From Serratia quinivorans (GTDB lineage Bacteria; Pseudomonadota; Gammaproteobacteria; Enterobacterales; Enterobacteriaceae): a stretch of DNA of 64,000 bases. The translations under genes and the position numbers were made by a program. A model generated the notes under the pieces. The model saw nothing but the letters and a program-made list of their open reading frames with translations, was not told the DNA's origin and made no database searches. Below, one piece after another: positions 1 to 9,347 of the stretch (position 1 is its first letter; each line of letters opens with the position of its first letter). The stretch covers positions 4,588,001 to 4,652,000 of the forward strand of contig UGYN01000002.1 in assembly GCA_900457075.1 (NCBI GenBank), in the 5' to 3' direction.

Positions 1-103
1 CGCCGAGTGCGGTACTGACCTGCGTCAGCACCGAACCGGCCGGTAACGCCGGCGTGGCGGGTTGCAAGGTGCCCTGACCGGGCGCGGTGGCGTTTGGGTT
101 CAT
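1..103 (-). CDS. fliO: Flagellar biosynthesis protein FliO, N-terminal part (runs off the window)
   Basis: FliO is a small membrane protein that helps assemble the FliPQR core of the flagellar type III export gate. Only about the first 34 codons are visible, rich in Pro, Ala and Thr, as expected for the segment ahead of the single membrane helix. The ATG overlaps the fliN stop in a TGATG arrangement, which implies translational coupling. Identity rests mainly on the fliLMNOPQR gene order, because so little sequence is present. Confidence 0.75.
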   Translation of the reverse strand, partial: MNPNATAPGQGTLQPATPALPAGSVLTQVSTALG

Positions 104-516
104 CAGCGGCTCAGGCGGCGCATACGTTCGGATGGGGTAATGATGTCGGTGATGCGCACGCCGAATTTGTCGGCCACCACCACCACTTCGCCCTGGGCAA
201 TCAGATAACCGTTGATCATGATATCCAGGGGTTCACCCGCCAACCCGTCCAACGCCACGACAGAGCCTTGCGACAGGCGCAGCAGCTCCTTGATGGTCAT
301 TTTGGTGCGGCCCAGTTCGACGGTCAGTTTGACCGGGATATCCAGGATCAGATCGATATCCTGCAGGCTACCGCTGGCATCCTGCGGTTCCAGCGATTTG
401 AATACCGCGTCGCTGGCAGAGGTTTTGTCGGTGGCAAGCTGCTCGTTAAACGCGTCAGCCCACAGGTCGTCCACGGATTCCTTTCCTTCGCCAGACGGTT
501 GCTTAGGATCACTCAT
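103..516 (-). CDS. fliN: Flagellar motor switch protein FliN
   Basis: FliN forms the lower part of the cytoplasmic C-ring with FliM and FliG and helps dock the FliH-FliI export complex. The 137-residue product is the normal enteric length. An acidic, poorly conserved N-terminal half is followed by a C-terminal SpoA (surface presentation of antigens) fold, roughly residues 50-135, with the typical IPVKLTVELGRTKMTIKELL stretch. The start codon overlaps the end of fliM by four bases (ATGA), and the stop overlaps the fliO start. Confidence 0.97.
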   Translation of the reverse strand: MSDPKQPSGEGKESVDDLWADAFNEQLATDKTSASDAVFKSLEPQDASGSLQDIDLILDIPVKLTVELGRTKMTIKELLRLSQGSVVALDGLAGEPLDIMINGYLIAQGEVVVVADKFGVRITDIITPSERMRRLSR

Positions 517-1514
517 TTGGGCTGTTCCTCACTCAGGGCATTCAAAATAGGGTTAATCAAATGTTCAACACGCAGGGCGTACTGCCCGTTTAACGTGCCG
601 TATTGGCTGGTTAGCACCGGTACGCCATCCACGTGGGCGATCAGGCGATCCGGTTTATCAATCGGTAATACGTCACCCGGCTGCAGCTTCAGGATTTTTG
701 ACAGCCGCATCGGGATATCGACGAAGTTGGCAATCAGCTCCAGTTCGGAATGCTGCACCTGTTTCACCAGCGTTTCGCGCCAGTGGCTGTCCTCCTGCCG
801 TGAATTTTCCAGCGGCGGGTTGGTCAGCAGTTCGCGCAGTGGCTCGATCATCGCGAACGGAATACAGATGTTGAATTCACCGCTCAGCGCGCCGATTTCC
901 ACCTGGAACGGCGTGGTGACCACAATGTCATTCGGCGAGGTGGTGATATTGGTGAATTTCACCTGCATTTCGGCGCGCACGTATTCCACGTTGATCTTGT
1001 AAATCGCGCTCCAGGCATCGCCGTAAGCATCCAGCGCCAGACGCAGCATGCGCTTGATCACCCGCTGCTCGGTGGGGGTGAATTCGCGACCTTCCACTTT
1101 GGTCGGAAAGCGGCCGTCGCCACCGAACAGGTTATCGACCGCGATAAACACCAGGCTCGGCGCGAACACGAACAGCGCGGTACCGCGCAGCGGGTTCAGG
1201 TGCACCAGGTTGAGGTTGGTGGGCACCGGCAGGTTGCGGGCAAATTCGTGGTACGGCTGAATTTTGATCGGGCCGACGGTAATGTCCGGGCTGCGACGCA
1301 GCAGGTTGAATAACCCCATGCGGAACTGCCGGGCAAAACGTTCGTTGATGATTTCCAGCGCGTGCAGACGCTCGCGCACCACGCGGCGCTGGGTAGTCGG
1401 ATCGTACGGCTTGACCTCGCTCTCGTTGCTGGTGACCGCGACGGGTTCATCTCCCGCGCTGTCGCCGTTGAGCAAGGCGTCGATCTCTGCCTGTGAAAGA
1501 ATGCTGTCGCCCAT
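513..1514 (-). CDS. fliM: Flagellar motor switch protein FliM
   Basis: FliM is the C-ring subunit that binds phosphorylated CheY and switches rotation direction. The 333-residue product opens with the CheY-binding peptide (LSQAEIDALL at residues 6-15). A central CheC-like domain contacts FliG, and a C-terminal SpoA domain pairs with FliN. It lies five bases downstream of the fliL stop in the fliLMNO segment. Nothing unusual was seen. Confidence 0.97.
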   Translation of the reverse strand: MGDSILSQAEIDALLNGDSAGDEPVAVTSNESEVKPYDPTTQRRVVRERLHALEIINERFARQFRMGLFNLLRRSPDITVGPIKIQPYHEFARNLPVPTNLNLVHLNPLRGTALFVFAPSLVFIAVDNLFGGDGRFPTKVEGREFTPTEQRVIKRMLRLALDAYGDAWSAIYKINVEYVRAEMQVKFTNITTSPNDIVVTTPFQVEIGALSGEFNICIPFAMIEPLRELLTNPPLENSRQEDSHWRETLVKQVQHSELELIANFVDIPMRLSKILKLQPGDVLPIDKPDRLIAHVDGVPVLTSQYGTLNGQYALRVEHLINPILNALSEEQPK

Positions 1515-1519
1515 AGTGA

Positions 1520-2005
1520 TTACCGCAGTATGAAGGCGGTGAACAGCACGTCGCTGACCACCTGCTTCGGTTGTCCTTTAACCAGCGGCGGGCTAAGTAC
1601 GTCCTTAATCTGCGCCACCAATTGCTGTTTCCCTTGTTCACTGCTCAACTGACCCGCCTCCTGACGGGACAGCAGCATCAGCAGACGGCTGCGCACCTCC
1701 GGCAGAAAATCGTTCAGTTGGCGGCGGGTGTTCTCGTCCGGCAAGCGTAATGTCAGGCCGATGTACAACACGCGATCGGGGTTGTTATCCGGCGTCATCA
1801 GATTGACGGTAAAGGTGTCCAGCGGCATAAACACCGGTGCGGCCGGAGGTTGCGGTTTGTCTGCGGGCTGTGCGCCATTCTGGTGCTGTTTAAGCTGCCA
1901 CCAGCTGTAGCCGGCTGCGCCGCAGGCGAGCAGGGTAATCAACACCAGCAGGTAAGCCAGTAGCGGACGTTTTTTTGAGGCTGTTGGAAGGGAGTTCTGA
2001 GACAT
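1520..2005 (-). CDS. fliL: Flagellar basal body-associated protein FliL
   Basis: FliL is a single-pass inner-membrane protein that surrounds the stator units and supports torque. The 161-residue product has a short basic cytoplasmic tail (SKKRPLLAY), a membrane helix at about residues 16-35 ([15 protein letters not shown]), a Pro/Gln-rich linker and a periplasmic domain. About 136 bases separate it from fliK, more than between any other pair in this operon. That gap could carry a secondary promoter, but I recognise none. Confidence 0.95.
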   Translation of the reverse strand: MSQNSLPTASKKRPLLAYLLVLITLLACGAAGYSWWQLKQHQNGAQPADKPQPPAAPVFMPLDTFTVNLMTPDNNPDRVLYIGLTLRLPDENTRRQLNDFLPEVRSRLLMLLSRQEAGQLSSEQGKQQLVAQIKDVLSPPLVKGQPKQVVSDVLFTAFILR

Positions 2006-2141
2006 TGCTAAGCCAAATTCCTGTTTTCTGCGTACATGAAAACCGCACGCATGACATGTAGCGGTATTATCCCGTCTATTCCGGCGTGCAATAGCCAGAA
2101 TAGGCGGGGAAAAGCGTGCCAGCTTGGGCGTTTGCGCTCAG

Positions 2142-3365
2142 TCAGGCGAAAATATCAACGCCGTTGACGGCCCGAGCCATCGCCTGCAATGCCTGTGGAG
2201 CACTGAGGGCCTCTGCGCCCGGTTCGCTGCCGGCGTGGCTATCGCGATAACCTGGTTGGCCCTGTTGCCCGGCGTTTTGTTGTTGCGCCTGTTGCCCCTG
2301 CGGCATGGACTCACTGCCGACGCTGCTTTGTCCCAGATTGATGCCGCTCTCTGCCAGCGCATGGCGCAGTTGCGGCATGGCGGCTTCCACGGCGGCACGT
2401 ACCTGACCGTGGGCGGAGGCAATATGCAACTGTGCCTGGCTGTCATCGAGCTTAAGGGTGATCTGCAATGCCCCCAACTCCTGCGGATGCAGGCGCAGTT
2501 CTGCGCTTTGCTGGCCGTTGCGATGGAACATCAGTACCTGCTGATTCAACGCCTGTTGCCACTCGGGGCTGCCAAGCTGAGCATTTAGCTGCGGCGTCGG
2601 CGGGGCGGTAACCAGCGAAGAGGCTGGAGCGGCTGTCACCGTCGGGCTGGAGACAGGCGGTGCCATCAGGTGATTGACCGGCGCCTGCGTATCGGCGCCG
2701 AATTTCAACGCGGTAGCATCCGGCTTATCCTGAGTTGCCGCCGTCTTTTGTGGTGCGTCGCTGCCGCTTTCCGTGCTGAGAGGATCTTTGCTCAGGGTCG
2801 GCGGGGTTTTCTGCGTGTCCGTTATCGGGCTACCGGAGGCGTCCGAGGGGCGGCCCAGCGTGGCGCTCAGCACAGCCGTAGGTTGTGTCGTACCCGGTTC
2901 GCCTTCAATGCTCAGTTCCCCGGCGCCCGCCGCGGTGGCCAGCATCACCGGCGTTACGGCGATCGGTAACATGGCAAACAGCGCCTGTAAGGTGGCCGCG
3001 TCGATTTCACCGGCGGGGCGCAGGGCCGTATTTTCCGCAGTTTGATCTTTCAGCGCCTCTTCACCCGGCGCGACGGCCGCCTGCTGACCGCTGCTTAATA
3101 GCGAGGGTGCCAAAAGTCCATCTCGTTCGCCGAAGGTGGCCAGTAGCTGGGTTAGCTGATTGCGGCTCAGCGGCGCGGAGTCCTCGTCGGCACTCAGCGT
3201 CATCGGCGACAGCTTGCCTGTAGCCTTATCGGCCGGCAACACACGTGCACCGAGCAGTTGAGCAAAGGCGGACGAAAGAGAGGATTCATCCAGCGGCAAC
3301 TGCGCGTCCGGCAGTACTCCGCTGTCGCCTGGGGTCGACAGACCTGACAATAGGTTGAGGTTCAT
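2142..3365 (-). CDS. fliK: Flagellar hook-length control protein FliK
   Basis: FliK is a secreted molecular ruler that measures hook length and switches export specificity through FlhB. The 407-residue product has a long low-complexity Ala/Pro/Thr/Gln N-terminal ruler region. It ends in a conserved hook-length control domain (about residues 265-370) with the characteristic segments LRLHPQELGALQI and VRAAVEAAMPQLR. Its start overlaps the fliJ stop by four bases, consistent with translational coupling. Confidence 0.96.
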   Translation of the reverse strand: MNLNLLSGLSTPGDSGVLPDAQLPLDESSLSSAFAQLLGARVLPADKATGKLSPMTLSADEDSAPLSRNQLTQLLATFGERDGLLAPSLLSSGQQAAVAPGEEALKDQTAENTALRPAGEIDAATLQALFAMLPIAVTPVMLATAAGAGELSIEGEPGTTQPTAVLSATLGRPSDASGSPITDTQKTPPTLSKDPLSTESGSDAPQKTAATQDKPDATALKFGADTQAPVNHLMAPPVSSPTVTAAPASSLVTAPPTPQLNAQLGSPEWQQALNQQVLMFHRNGQQSAELRLHPQELGALQITLKLDDSQAQLHIASAHGQVRAAVEAAMPQLRHALAESGINLGQSSVGSESMPQGQQAQQQNAGQQGQPGYRDSHAGSEPGAEALSAPQALQAMARAVNGVDIFA

Positions 3366-3808
3366 GGGTGGATATTCCTTTGTGCACTGCGTTGAGCAAA
3401 CTCATCCATCAGTTTTTGATCCCGTTTATTCTCCAACTGCAGCTGCGCACTTTGAGCACGGGTATGCAGGGTTTCGAAGGCATTCAGCCGTTGCTGTTTG
3501 TCCTGCCAGTGTTTCACGGCGCTCTCGACCTTTTCCCCCCACTGCGTCAGTTGCTGGCGATGCTGGGTGATGGCCTGCTCCAGCGTGCCGATAAACTGCT
3601 GGTAGTTCTGCCAGTTGGACGATTCCATACCGCCGCTCAGTTGATTATTCAGCTTCTGGCGGTACTCATCCTGATAATTGAGCAGCATGGAAAGCTGCTG
3701 CTCTGCCGCCTGTTGTGCCTTACGCACCTGGCCCAACTGCTGCGTCGCCTGTTCCACTGCGTCCTGCGCCAAATCGCGCAGGGTAATCAGGGGGGACTGT
3801 GATTTCAT
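3362..3808 (-). CDS. fliJ: Flagellar export chaperone FliJ
   Basis: FliJ is the central stalk of the flagellar export ATPase, contacting the FliI ring and FlhA. The 148-residue protein is almost entirely charged and Gln-rich heptads (QQAAEQQLSMLLNYQDEYRQ), as expected for its antiparallel coiled coil, and has no signal peptide. It follows fliI after 22 bases and overlaps fliK by four. Confidence 0.95.
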   Translation of the reverse strand: MKSQSPLITLRDLAQDAVEQATQQLGQVRKAQQAAEQQLSMLLNYQDEYRQKLNNQLSGGMESSNWQNYQQFIGTLEQAITQHRQQLTQWGEKVESAVKHWQDKQQRLNAFETLHTRAQSAQLQLENKRDQKLMDEFAQRSAQRNIHP

Positions 3809-3830
3809 CGGATTTTCGCCTTTGGTGACG

Positions 3831-5192
3831 TTAAACGATCAACTGCTGTAACTGTTGGCAGGCGTTGTCATAACCGCTGCGTTCAAAAATGCCCTGTTGC
3901 AGATAGGCTTCCATCTGCGGGTAAAGTGCCATCGCCTTGTCCAGCAAAGGATCGCTGCCTGAAACGTAGGCACCGACGCTGATCAAATCGCGGTTGCGTT
4001 GATAGCTGGCCAGCATCTGTTTGAAGTTACGTACCCGGCGGTAATGTTCCTCATCGATCAGCGAAGTCATGGCACGACTGATCGAAGCTTCAATGTCGAT
4101 TGCCGGGTAGTGACCTGCCTCTGCCAGCCGTCGCGACAGCACCACGTGACCATCGAGGATGGCGCGCGCCGAGTCGGCAATCGGATCCTGCTGGTCATCG
4201 CCTTCGGTCAGTACGGTATAGAAGGCGGTAATTGAACCGCCACCGCTGATGCCATTGCCCGCGCGTTCCACCAGTGCAGGTAATTTGGCGAACACTGACG
4301 GCGGATAGCCTTTGGTGGCCGGTGGCTCGCCGATGGCCAGGGCAATTTCACGCTGCGCCATGGCATAACGGGTCAGTGAATCCATAATCAGCAGCACGTG
4401 CTGACCGCGATCGCGGAAGTCCTCGGCGATACGCGTGGCATAGGCTGCCCCCTGCATGCGCAGCAGCGGCGAGACATCTGCCGGCGCGGCAATCACTACC
4501 GAGCGTGCCCGGCCTTCGGGGCCGAGGATGTTTTCGATAAAGTCTTTGACCTCGCGGCCACGTTCGCCGATCAGCCCGACGACAATCACGTCGGCCTGGG
4601 TGTAACGCGCCATCATGCCCAGCAGCACGCTTTTACCGACGCCGGAGCCGGCGAACAGCCCCATGCGCTGGCCACGGCCGACGGTTAACAGACCATTAAT
4701 GGTGCGGACGCCGACATCCAGGACCTGTTCGATAGGCGTACGCTGCAACGGATTGAACGGGGCGGTGATTAGCGGCGCACGATAGCCGGTTTCCGGTGCG
4801 GGCAGGCCGTCGAGCGGCTTGGCGCTGCCGTCCAGCACCCGGCCCAGCAATGCCGGGCCGAGCGGCAGCTGTTTGCTGGCGCTTTGCCCTTCCGGCGAGA
4901 CGCGGGCATAAACCCGTGCGCCGGGCACAATGCCTTCCACTTCTTCCAGCGGCATCAGGAACAGTCGCTGGCCGTTAAAACCGACCACTTCGCTCTCGAC
5001 TTCCTGAACTTCACCGCCGTCGTGACGTTCGATCAGGCAGGTGGCACCGATCGGCAGTTGCAGCCCGGTGGCTTCCAGCACCAGCCCGGTTGCGCGCGTC
5101 AGGCGGCCGTAACGACGAACCTTCGGCGCGTGCGTGATGCGTTTTTCCAACGTATCGAGTGAGGTCAGCCAGCGGCCGAGTCGAAGCGTCAT
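3831..5192 (-). CDS. fliI: Flagellum-specific export ATPase FliI
   Basis: FliI is the F1-beta-like ATPase that powers unfolding and entry of flagellar export substrates. The Walker A motif AGSGVGKS lies at residues 181-188, and Walker B with the following catalytic segment ([19 protein letters not shown]) is further on. I start it at the internal ATG at 5192 (453 residues), because this overlaps the fliH stop as TAATG and has a GGAGAAG ribosome site. A longer in-frame extension of 14 residues lacks family similarity. Confidence 0.97.
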   Translation of the reverse strand: MTLRLGRWLTSLDTLEKRITHAPKVRRYGRLTRATGLVLEATGLQLPIGATCLIERHDGGEVQEVESEVVGFNGQRLFLMPLEEVEGIVPGARVYARVSPEGQSASKQLPLGPALLGRVLDGSAKPLDGLPAPETGYRAPLITAPFNPLQRTPIEQVLDVGVRTINGLLTVGRGQRMGLFAGSGVGKSVLLGMMARYTQADVIVVGLIGERGREVKDFIENILGPEGRARSVVIAAPADVSPLLRMQGAAYATRIAEDFRDRGQHVLLIMDSLTRYAMAQREIALAIGEPPATKGYPPSVFAKLPALVERAGNGISGGGSITAFYTVLTEGDDQQDPIADSARAILDGHVVLSRRLAEAGHYPAIDIEASISRAMTSLIDEEHYRRVRNFKQMLASYQRNRDLISVGAYVSGSDPLLDKAMALYPQMEAYLQQGIFERSGYDNACQQLQQLIV

Positions 5193-5896
5193 TACACTTC
5201 TCCCGGAGCCGCCAGGCGGCAGAGTTCGTGCCAACGGGTTGCCAGACTGGCATCCAGGTCGCCTTCATCGGCGCTGACCTTGCAACCGCCAGGGTGCAGT
5301 TGGCCATCTGCCAGCAGTCGCCAACCGTGCAGGCTGAGCGTCGCGCCCAGTTGTTGCTCTATCCGCTGATAATCATCCGGATGTACGCGCAGCTGGGGTT
5401 TGCCACTGAACATCGGCTCCTGCTGGATCAACTGTTGTATCTGCGCCAGCAGGGCGGTGCCGTCACACACCGGTGGTTGACCGAGCACCTGTTTGGCGGC
5501 GGTTAACGCCAACTGCATCAGGCGCGAGGCGATCACGCTGTCCAGCGCGTCCAGCGTATGCTGGAATTCAGTCACCAGCTGTTGCCAGTGGGCGGTCAGC
5601 GGTTGTTGTTGCTGTTGCGCCTCCAGCAGGCCCTGTTGACGGCCTTCTTCCATGCCGGCCTGGAACCCGGCTTCGTAACCTTTTTGCTGGCCGTCGGCAT
5701 AGCCCAACTGTTGGCCTTGCTGCTCTGCCTGCAGGCGCAATTGGGCCAATTGCTGTTCCTGAACCACAGTGTCGTCCAGTGGTGTGCCGAAAGATTCCAC
5801 CGGCGGCAACGGCAGCGGCTCGACCACCGTTTTCGGCTCGGTCAAATCGTTAAGCGACCAGGGCTGCCAGGGCAGGGTGTTAATGCGATCAGACAT
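5192..5896 (-). CDS. fliH: Flagellar assembly protein FliH
   Basis: FliH is the dimeric negative regulator and peripheral stalk of the FliI ATPase. The 234-residue protein has the usual Gln/Gly-rich coiled-coil middle ([20 protein letters not shown]) with glycine-repeat spacing, then a globular FliI-binding C-terminus. The chosen ATG at 5896 lies inside the end of fliG and gives the enteric N-terminus [13 protein letters not shown]. An upstream in-frame start would add seven unconserved residues. Confidence 0.96.
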   Translation of the reverse strand: MSDRINTLPWQPWSLNDLTEPKTVVEPLPLPPVESFGTPLDDTVVQEQQLAQLRLQAEQQGQQLGYADGQQKGYEAGFQAGMEEGRQQGLLEAQQQQQPLTAHWQQLVTEFQHTLDALDSVIASRLMQLALTAAKQVLGQPPVCDGTALLAQIQQLIQQEPMFSGKPQLRVHPDDYQRIEQQLGATLSLHGWRLLADGQLHPGGCKVSADEGDLDASLATRWHELCRLAAPGEV

Positions 5897-6881
5897 AGGT
5901 GTCCTCGCCACCGCCAATAATCATTTCGCCGCTTTCCGCCAAACGACGGACGACCAACAGGATGGCTTTCTGTTCGTTCTCGACCTGCGACATGCGTACC
6001 GGGCCACGGTTGGCCAGGTCGTCGCGCAGGATATCGGCGGCGCGTTGCGACATATTCTTGAGGAACTTCTCGCGCAGCGGCTGTTCCGCGCCTTTGAGCG
6101 CCACCAGCAAGGATTCGCCTTCCACTTCCTGCAACAGGCGCTGGATGCTGCGGTCGTCGACCTCCACCAGGTTTTCGAACAGGAACATTTCGTCGATGAT
6201 CTTCTGCGCCAGCTCGCCGTCGTATTCGCGCATGGCGTCGATAACCGCTTCTTCCTGCTGAGTTTTCATCAGGTTGATGATCTCGGCTGCGGTGCGTACC
6301 CCGCCCATTTTGCTGCGCTTGAGGTTCTGGCCGTCGAGCAGGTTGTTCAGCACTTCGGTCAGTTCCGCCAGCGCTGCCGGTTGCACGCCGCCGAAGGTGG
6401 CGATACGCAGCATCACGTCGTTGCGCAGGCGTTCGTCGAACAGCGCCAAAATATCCGCCGCCTGGCCACGCTTAAGGTGGACCAGAATGGTGGCGATGAT
6501 TTGCGGGTGTTCGTCGCGGATCAGATCGGCGGCGCTCATTGGCTCCATAAAGTTGAGCGTTTCCATGCCGGTGGTGGTCTCGCGGGATTCGAGAATATCC
6601 TCCAACAGGCTGGCGGCGCGCTCTTCGCCCAGCGCTTTAACCAGCACCGAACGCAGATAGTCGCTGGCGTTGACGCTCAGTGCCGCATATTGTTCGGCGT
6701 CATCTTCAAATTCGCGCAGTATTTCATTCAGTTGTTTGTGCGAGACCTGGCTCATGCTGGCCATGGTGCCGCTCAACTGCTGGACTTCCCGCGAGGAGAG
6801 GTGTTTGAACACCTCGGCGGCGCGATCTTCACCCAGGGTCATCAGCAGGATGGCGCTTTTTTCGGTTCCGGTCAGACTCAT
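5889..6881 (-). CDS. fliG: Flagellar motor switch protein FliG
   Basis: FliG joins the MS-ring to the C-ring and interacts electrostatically with MotA to generate torque. The 330-residue product shows the FliF-binding N-domain ([20 protein letters not shown]), the middle EHPQ motif ([14 protein letters not shown]) and the charged torque helix near the C-terminus ([18 protein letters not shown]). The start at 6881 overlaps the fliF stop as ATGA, matching enteric FliG. The longer open frame is not needed. Confidence 0.97.
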   Translation of the reverse strand: MSLTGTEKSAILLMTLGEDRAAEVFKHLSSREVQQLSGTMASMSQVSHKQLNEILREFEDDAEQYAALSVNASDYLRSVLVKALGEERAASLLEDILESRETTTGMETLNFMEPMSAADLIRDEHPQIIATILVHLKRGQAADILALFDERLRNDVMLRIATFGGVQPAALAELTEVLNNLLDGQNLKRSKMGGVRTAAEIINLMKTQQEEAVIDAMREYDGELAQKIIDEMFLFENLVEVDDRSIQRLLQEVEGESLLVALKGAEQPLREKFLKNMSQRAADILRDDLANRGPVRMSQVENEQKAILLVVRRLAESGEMIIGGGEDTYV

Positions 6882-8569
6882 AATTCGTTGCTCATCCATT
6901 GGCGGATTACCAGAGCGACCACGCGTGGGTCTTTATCAGCCAGATCGCGGATCCGCTGGCTCTGGACTTCTGCACTGACGCGCTGTTGTGATTTACGGTG
7001 CTGCGCCAGCTCCTCGTTACTCTGTTTATTGCTCTCTGCCGGTTTGGCCATTGGCGTATTGGCGGCGGCGATAGCGGCCTTTTGTACTGCCTGACGGTTT
7101 TGCAGCTGCGGACGTACCAGTTTGCGCCATAGCAACCAGCCGACCAGCAGGACCAGCAGATAGCGACCGGCGTCGAACAGACGATCGATAAACGCCTGGC
7201 TTTGCCAGAACGGCAGCTCACCGCCGGTGACTTCGTTATCGGTAAACGGCGTGTTGACCACGTTGAGTGTGTCGCCGCGGGTGCTGGAGAAACCCATGGA
7301 CTCGCGCACCAGCGATTCGATCTGCGCCAACTGCTCTTTACTCATCGGCAGTGGTTTGCCGTCTTTATCCGTACCGCGATAGTTAACCACCACTGCCACC
7401 GACAACCGCTGTACCGTCCCGGCTTTTTGCTGGGTATGGCGGATGGTGCGATCGACTTCGTAGTTGGTGGTTTCATCCAGGCGTGAATTCTGCGGCCCCG
7501 AGGCTGCGCTGCGGGTTGCCGCGGCATTGGGCTGGGTGGCGTTGGCGTTGTTGCCGGTGGCCGCCGGTTTGGCGGTTTCAATCGGCGCGGTCGCTGGAGC
7601 GCTAGGCTGATTGGATAAGGCACCCGGTACGCCACCGACCAGTGGTCCGCCAATCTGATCGCTTTGACTCATTTGTTTGGAACGAACGGCGGCCTTATTC
7701 GGCAGTTGGTTCGGTTGGTATTCTTCGTCGGTTTGCTCGCGGGTGGCAAAATCAATCTGCGCGGTGACCTGGGCGCGCGCGTTACCGTTACCGACCATCG
7801 GTGCCAAAATCGCTTCGATGCGACGTTGATAGCGGCTTTCCACTTCGTTGGCGTACTTGAGCTGTGCGGCGTTCAGATCGCGCCCGGCACCGTCAGACTG
7901 GGTCAGCAGACGACCGGATTGATCGACCACGGTCACGTTGCCCGGCGGCAGGCCGGCGACGCTGCTCGAGACCATATAAACGATGGCATTGATCTGGCCG
8001 TCATCCAACGCGCGGCCGGGTTGCAGCGTCAGGGTCACCGAGGCGGAAGGGGATTTTTGCTCGCGCACGAACAGCGAGGGTTTTGGCAGTGCCAGATGCA
8101 CCCGGGCGTTTTGTACCGGCCCCAGCGATTCGATGGTGCGTGACAATTCGCCTTCCAGCGCGCGCTGGTAGTTGATTTGCTCACTGAACTGGCTGATGCC
8201 GAATTTTTCCTGATCCAGCAGTTCGAAGCCAACGGCACCGCCTTTCGGCAGGCCCAACTGCGCCAGACGCAGGCGGGTTTCGTGCACTTTGTCTGCCGGG
8301 ATCAGCAGCGCCGCGCCATTTTCGGCAAAGCGGAAGGGGATGTTCATCTGCGTCAGCTGGGTGACGATGGCACCGCCGTCGCGATCGTTAATGTTGCTGT
8401 ACAGCACCCGGTAATCAGGACTTTTTGCCCATAACAGCAGCGCGACCACAATGGCGATGGCGGCAGAAGCGGCGATCAGCAGTGGGATTTTCGGGTTGGC
8501 GCGCAGACGGTTCCACATGGCTTGCAGGCCATTATCGCGGCTTTCGGTGGCGGAGATTGAAGCACTCAT
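6878..8569 (-). CDS. fliF: Flagellar MS-ring protein FliF
   Basis: FliF builds the MS-ring in the inner membrane, the platform for the C-ring and export gate. The 563-residue product has an N-terminal membrane helix at about residues 31-47 ([17 protein letters not shown]), two ring-building motifs, and a low-complexity periplasmic loop rich in Ala, Thr and Asn. A second membrane helix lies near residues 455-472 ([16 protein letters not shown]), followed by the FliG-binding tail ending in WMSNEL. It heads the operon, divergent from fliE. Confidence 0.97.
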   Translation of the reverse strand: MSASISATESRDNGLQAMWNRLRANPKIPLLIAASAAIAIVVALLLWAKSPDYRVLYSNINDRDGGAIVTQLTQMNIPFRFAENGAALLIPADKVHETRLRLAQLGLPKGGAVGFELLDQEKFGISQFSEQINYQRALEGELSRTIESLGPVQNARVHLALPKPSLFVREQKSPSASVTLTLQPGRALDDGQINAIVYMVSSSVAGLPPGNVTVVDQSGRLLTQSDGAGRDLNAAQLKYANEVESRYQRRIEAILAPMVGNGNARAQVTAQIDFATREQTDEEYQPNQLPNKAAVRSKQMSQSDQIGGPLVGGVPGALSNQPSAPATAPIETAKPAATGNNANATQPNAAATRSAASGPQNSRLDETTNYEVDRTIRHTQQKAGTVQRLSVAVVVNYRGTDKDGKPLPMSKEQLAQIESLVRESMGFSSTRGDTLNVVNTPFTDNEVTGGELPFWQSQAFIDRLFDAGRYLLVLLVGWLLWRKLVRPQLQNRQAVQKAAIAAANTPMAKPAESNKQSNEELAQHRKSQQRVSAEVQSQRIRDLADKDPRVVALVIRQWMSNEL

Positions 8570-9002
8570 TTTAGCCAGTGTCCTTCAATGACGCTCAGGA
8601 TCCGGTTCGGGCCACGGCGTAGCTCCCTGCCAGGCTGATGAACGATGTGGTTAGCGTTGTGTGACAAAACAGACTCCCTGATACACATATAAATACACCC
8701 TATGCCTTTCAAGTTGCAGCTAGGCGGCCAGCTCGCTCATCTCCAGGCGCTTACTCGAGTAAGTAACTGGGGTGAGCGAGTGCAGATAACAACGCTGCAA
8801 CTTGAAAGACGACGGGTATAGCGGCGCTCCCATTACTGGGCAGACTATTATTTGCTTTTATGGTGATTTCGATGGCCCGAAAAGCCGGTTTTTTTGCAGT
8901 TAATTAGCCGCTTTAGGATAAAAACGCTGTGTTAGGGTGTGCAGCATCAGAGTAGTGTCTGCCGCCACAATGGCCGGCAGCCGCATTTTTATTGGGGTTA
9001 CC
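8570..9002. other. fliF-fliE divergent intergenic region
   Basis: This 433-base gap separates divergent fliF and fliE and must hold the class 2 promoters of both transcripts. I could not place FlhDC boxes with confidence. The middle is occupied by a complete copy of the modular palindromic repeat (8692-8820), so sequence available for regulation is mainly 8570-8690 and 8821-9002. Confidence 0.7.
8692..8820 (+). repeat. Modular palindromic repeat, copy 1 (short form)
   Basis: The terminal inverted repeats CTTTCAAGTTGCAGC (8706-8720) and GCTGCAACTTGAAAG (8794-8808) lie inside outer ends resembling TACCC/GGGTATA. The core carries an arm beginning TAGGCGGCCAGCTCGCTCAT, a perfect palindrome CTTACTCGAGTAAG, and AACTGGGGTGAGCGAG. 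It lacks the extra internal module of copies 2 and 3. No open frame or transposase is present, so it resembles a non-autonomous miniature element. Confidence 0.85.
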
Positions 9003-9317
9003 ATGGCAATTCAGGGTATTGAAGGGGTATTGCAGCAGTTACAAGCCACCGCGATTCAGGCAGGGCAAATGGATCGCGGTGCTGCTGCGCCGGGCGTCAG
9101 TTTCGCCAGCGAGCTGAAAGCGGCGATTGGCAAGATCAGCGATACCCAGCAGGCCGCACGCAAGCAGGCGCAGGATTTTGAGATCGGTGTACCGGGCATC
9201 AGCCTCAATGATGTGATGGTCGATCTGCAAAAATCGTCCATCTCGCTGCAGATGGGCGTGCAGGTGCGTAATAAGCTGGTTTCCGCCTATCAAGAAGTCA
9301 TGAATATGGCGGTGTGA
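9003..9317 (+). CDS. fliE: Flagellar hook-basal body complex protein FliE
   Basis: FliE links the MS-ring to the proximal rod and is the first rod protein exported. The 104-residue product matches the enteric length, with the conserved C-terminal half ([20 protein letters not shown]). The ATG at 9003 was chosen over a 22-residue upstream extension because it gives the family N-terminus [13 protein letters not shown]. It is a single-gene unit divergent from fliF, closed by a hairpin right after the stop. Confidence 0.97.
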   Translation: MAIQGIEGVLQQLQATAIQAGQMDRGAAAPGVSFASELKAAIGKISDTQQAARKQAQDFEIGVPGISLNDVMVDLQKSSISLQMGVQVRNKLVSAYQEVMNMAV

Positions 9318-9341
9318 AAAAGGCAATCCATTGCCTTTTTT
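9317..9341 (+). terminator. Intrinsic terminator after fliE
   Basis: The AAAAAGGCAAT / ATTGCCTTTTTT hairpin begins at the fliE stop codon and ends in a T-run. Its symmetry also allows it to stop the convergent tailspike gene coming from the other side. Confidence 0.85.
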
Positions 9342-9347
9342 ATTGGT

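Noticed and set aside
5769..7094. 441-codon plus-strand open frame opposite fliG/fliH
   Set aside because: It is antisense to well-conserved flagellar genes and arises from their GC-rich codon pattern; it has no ribosome site or protein-like composition.
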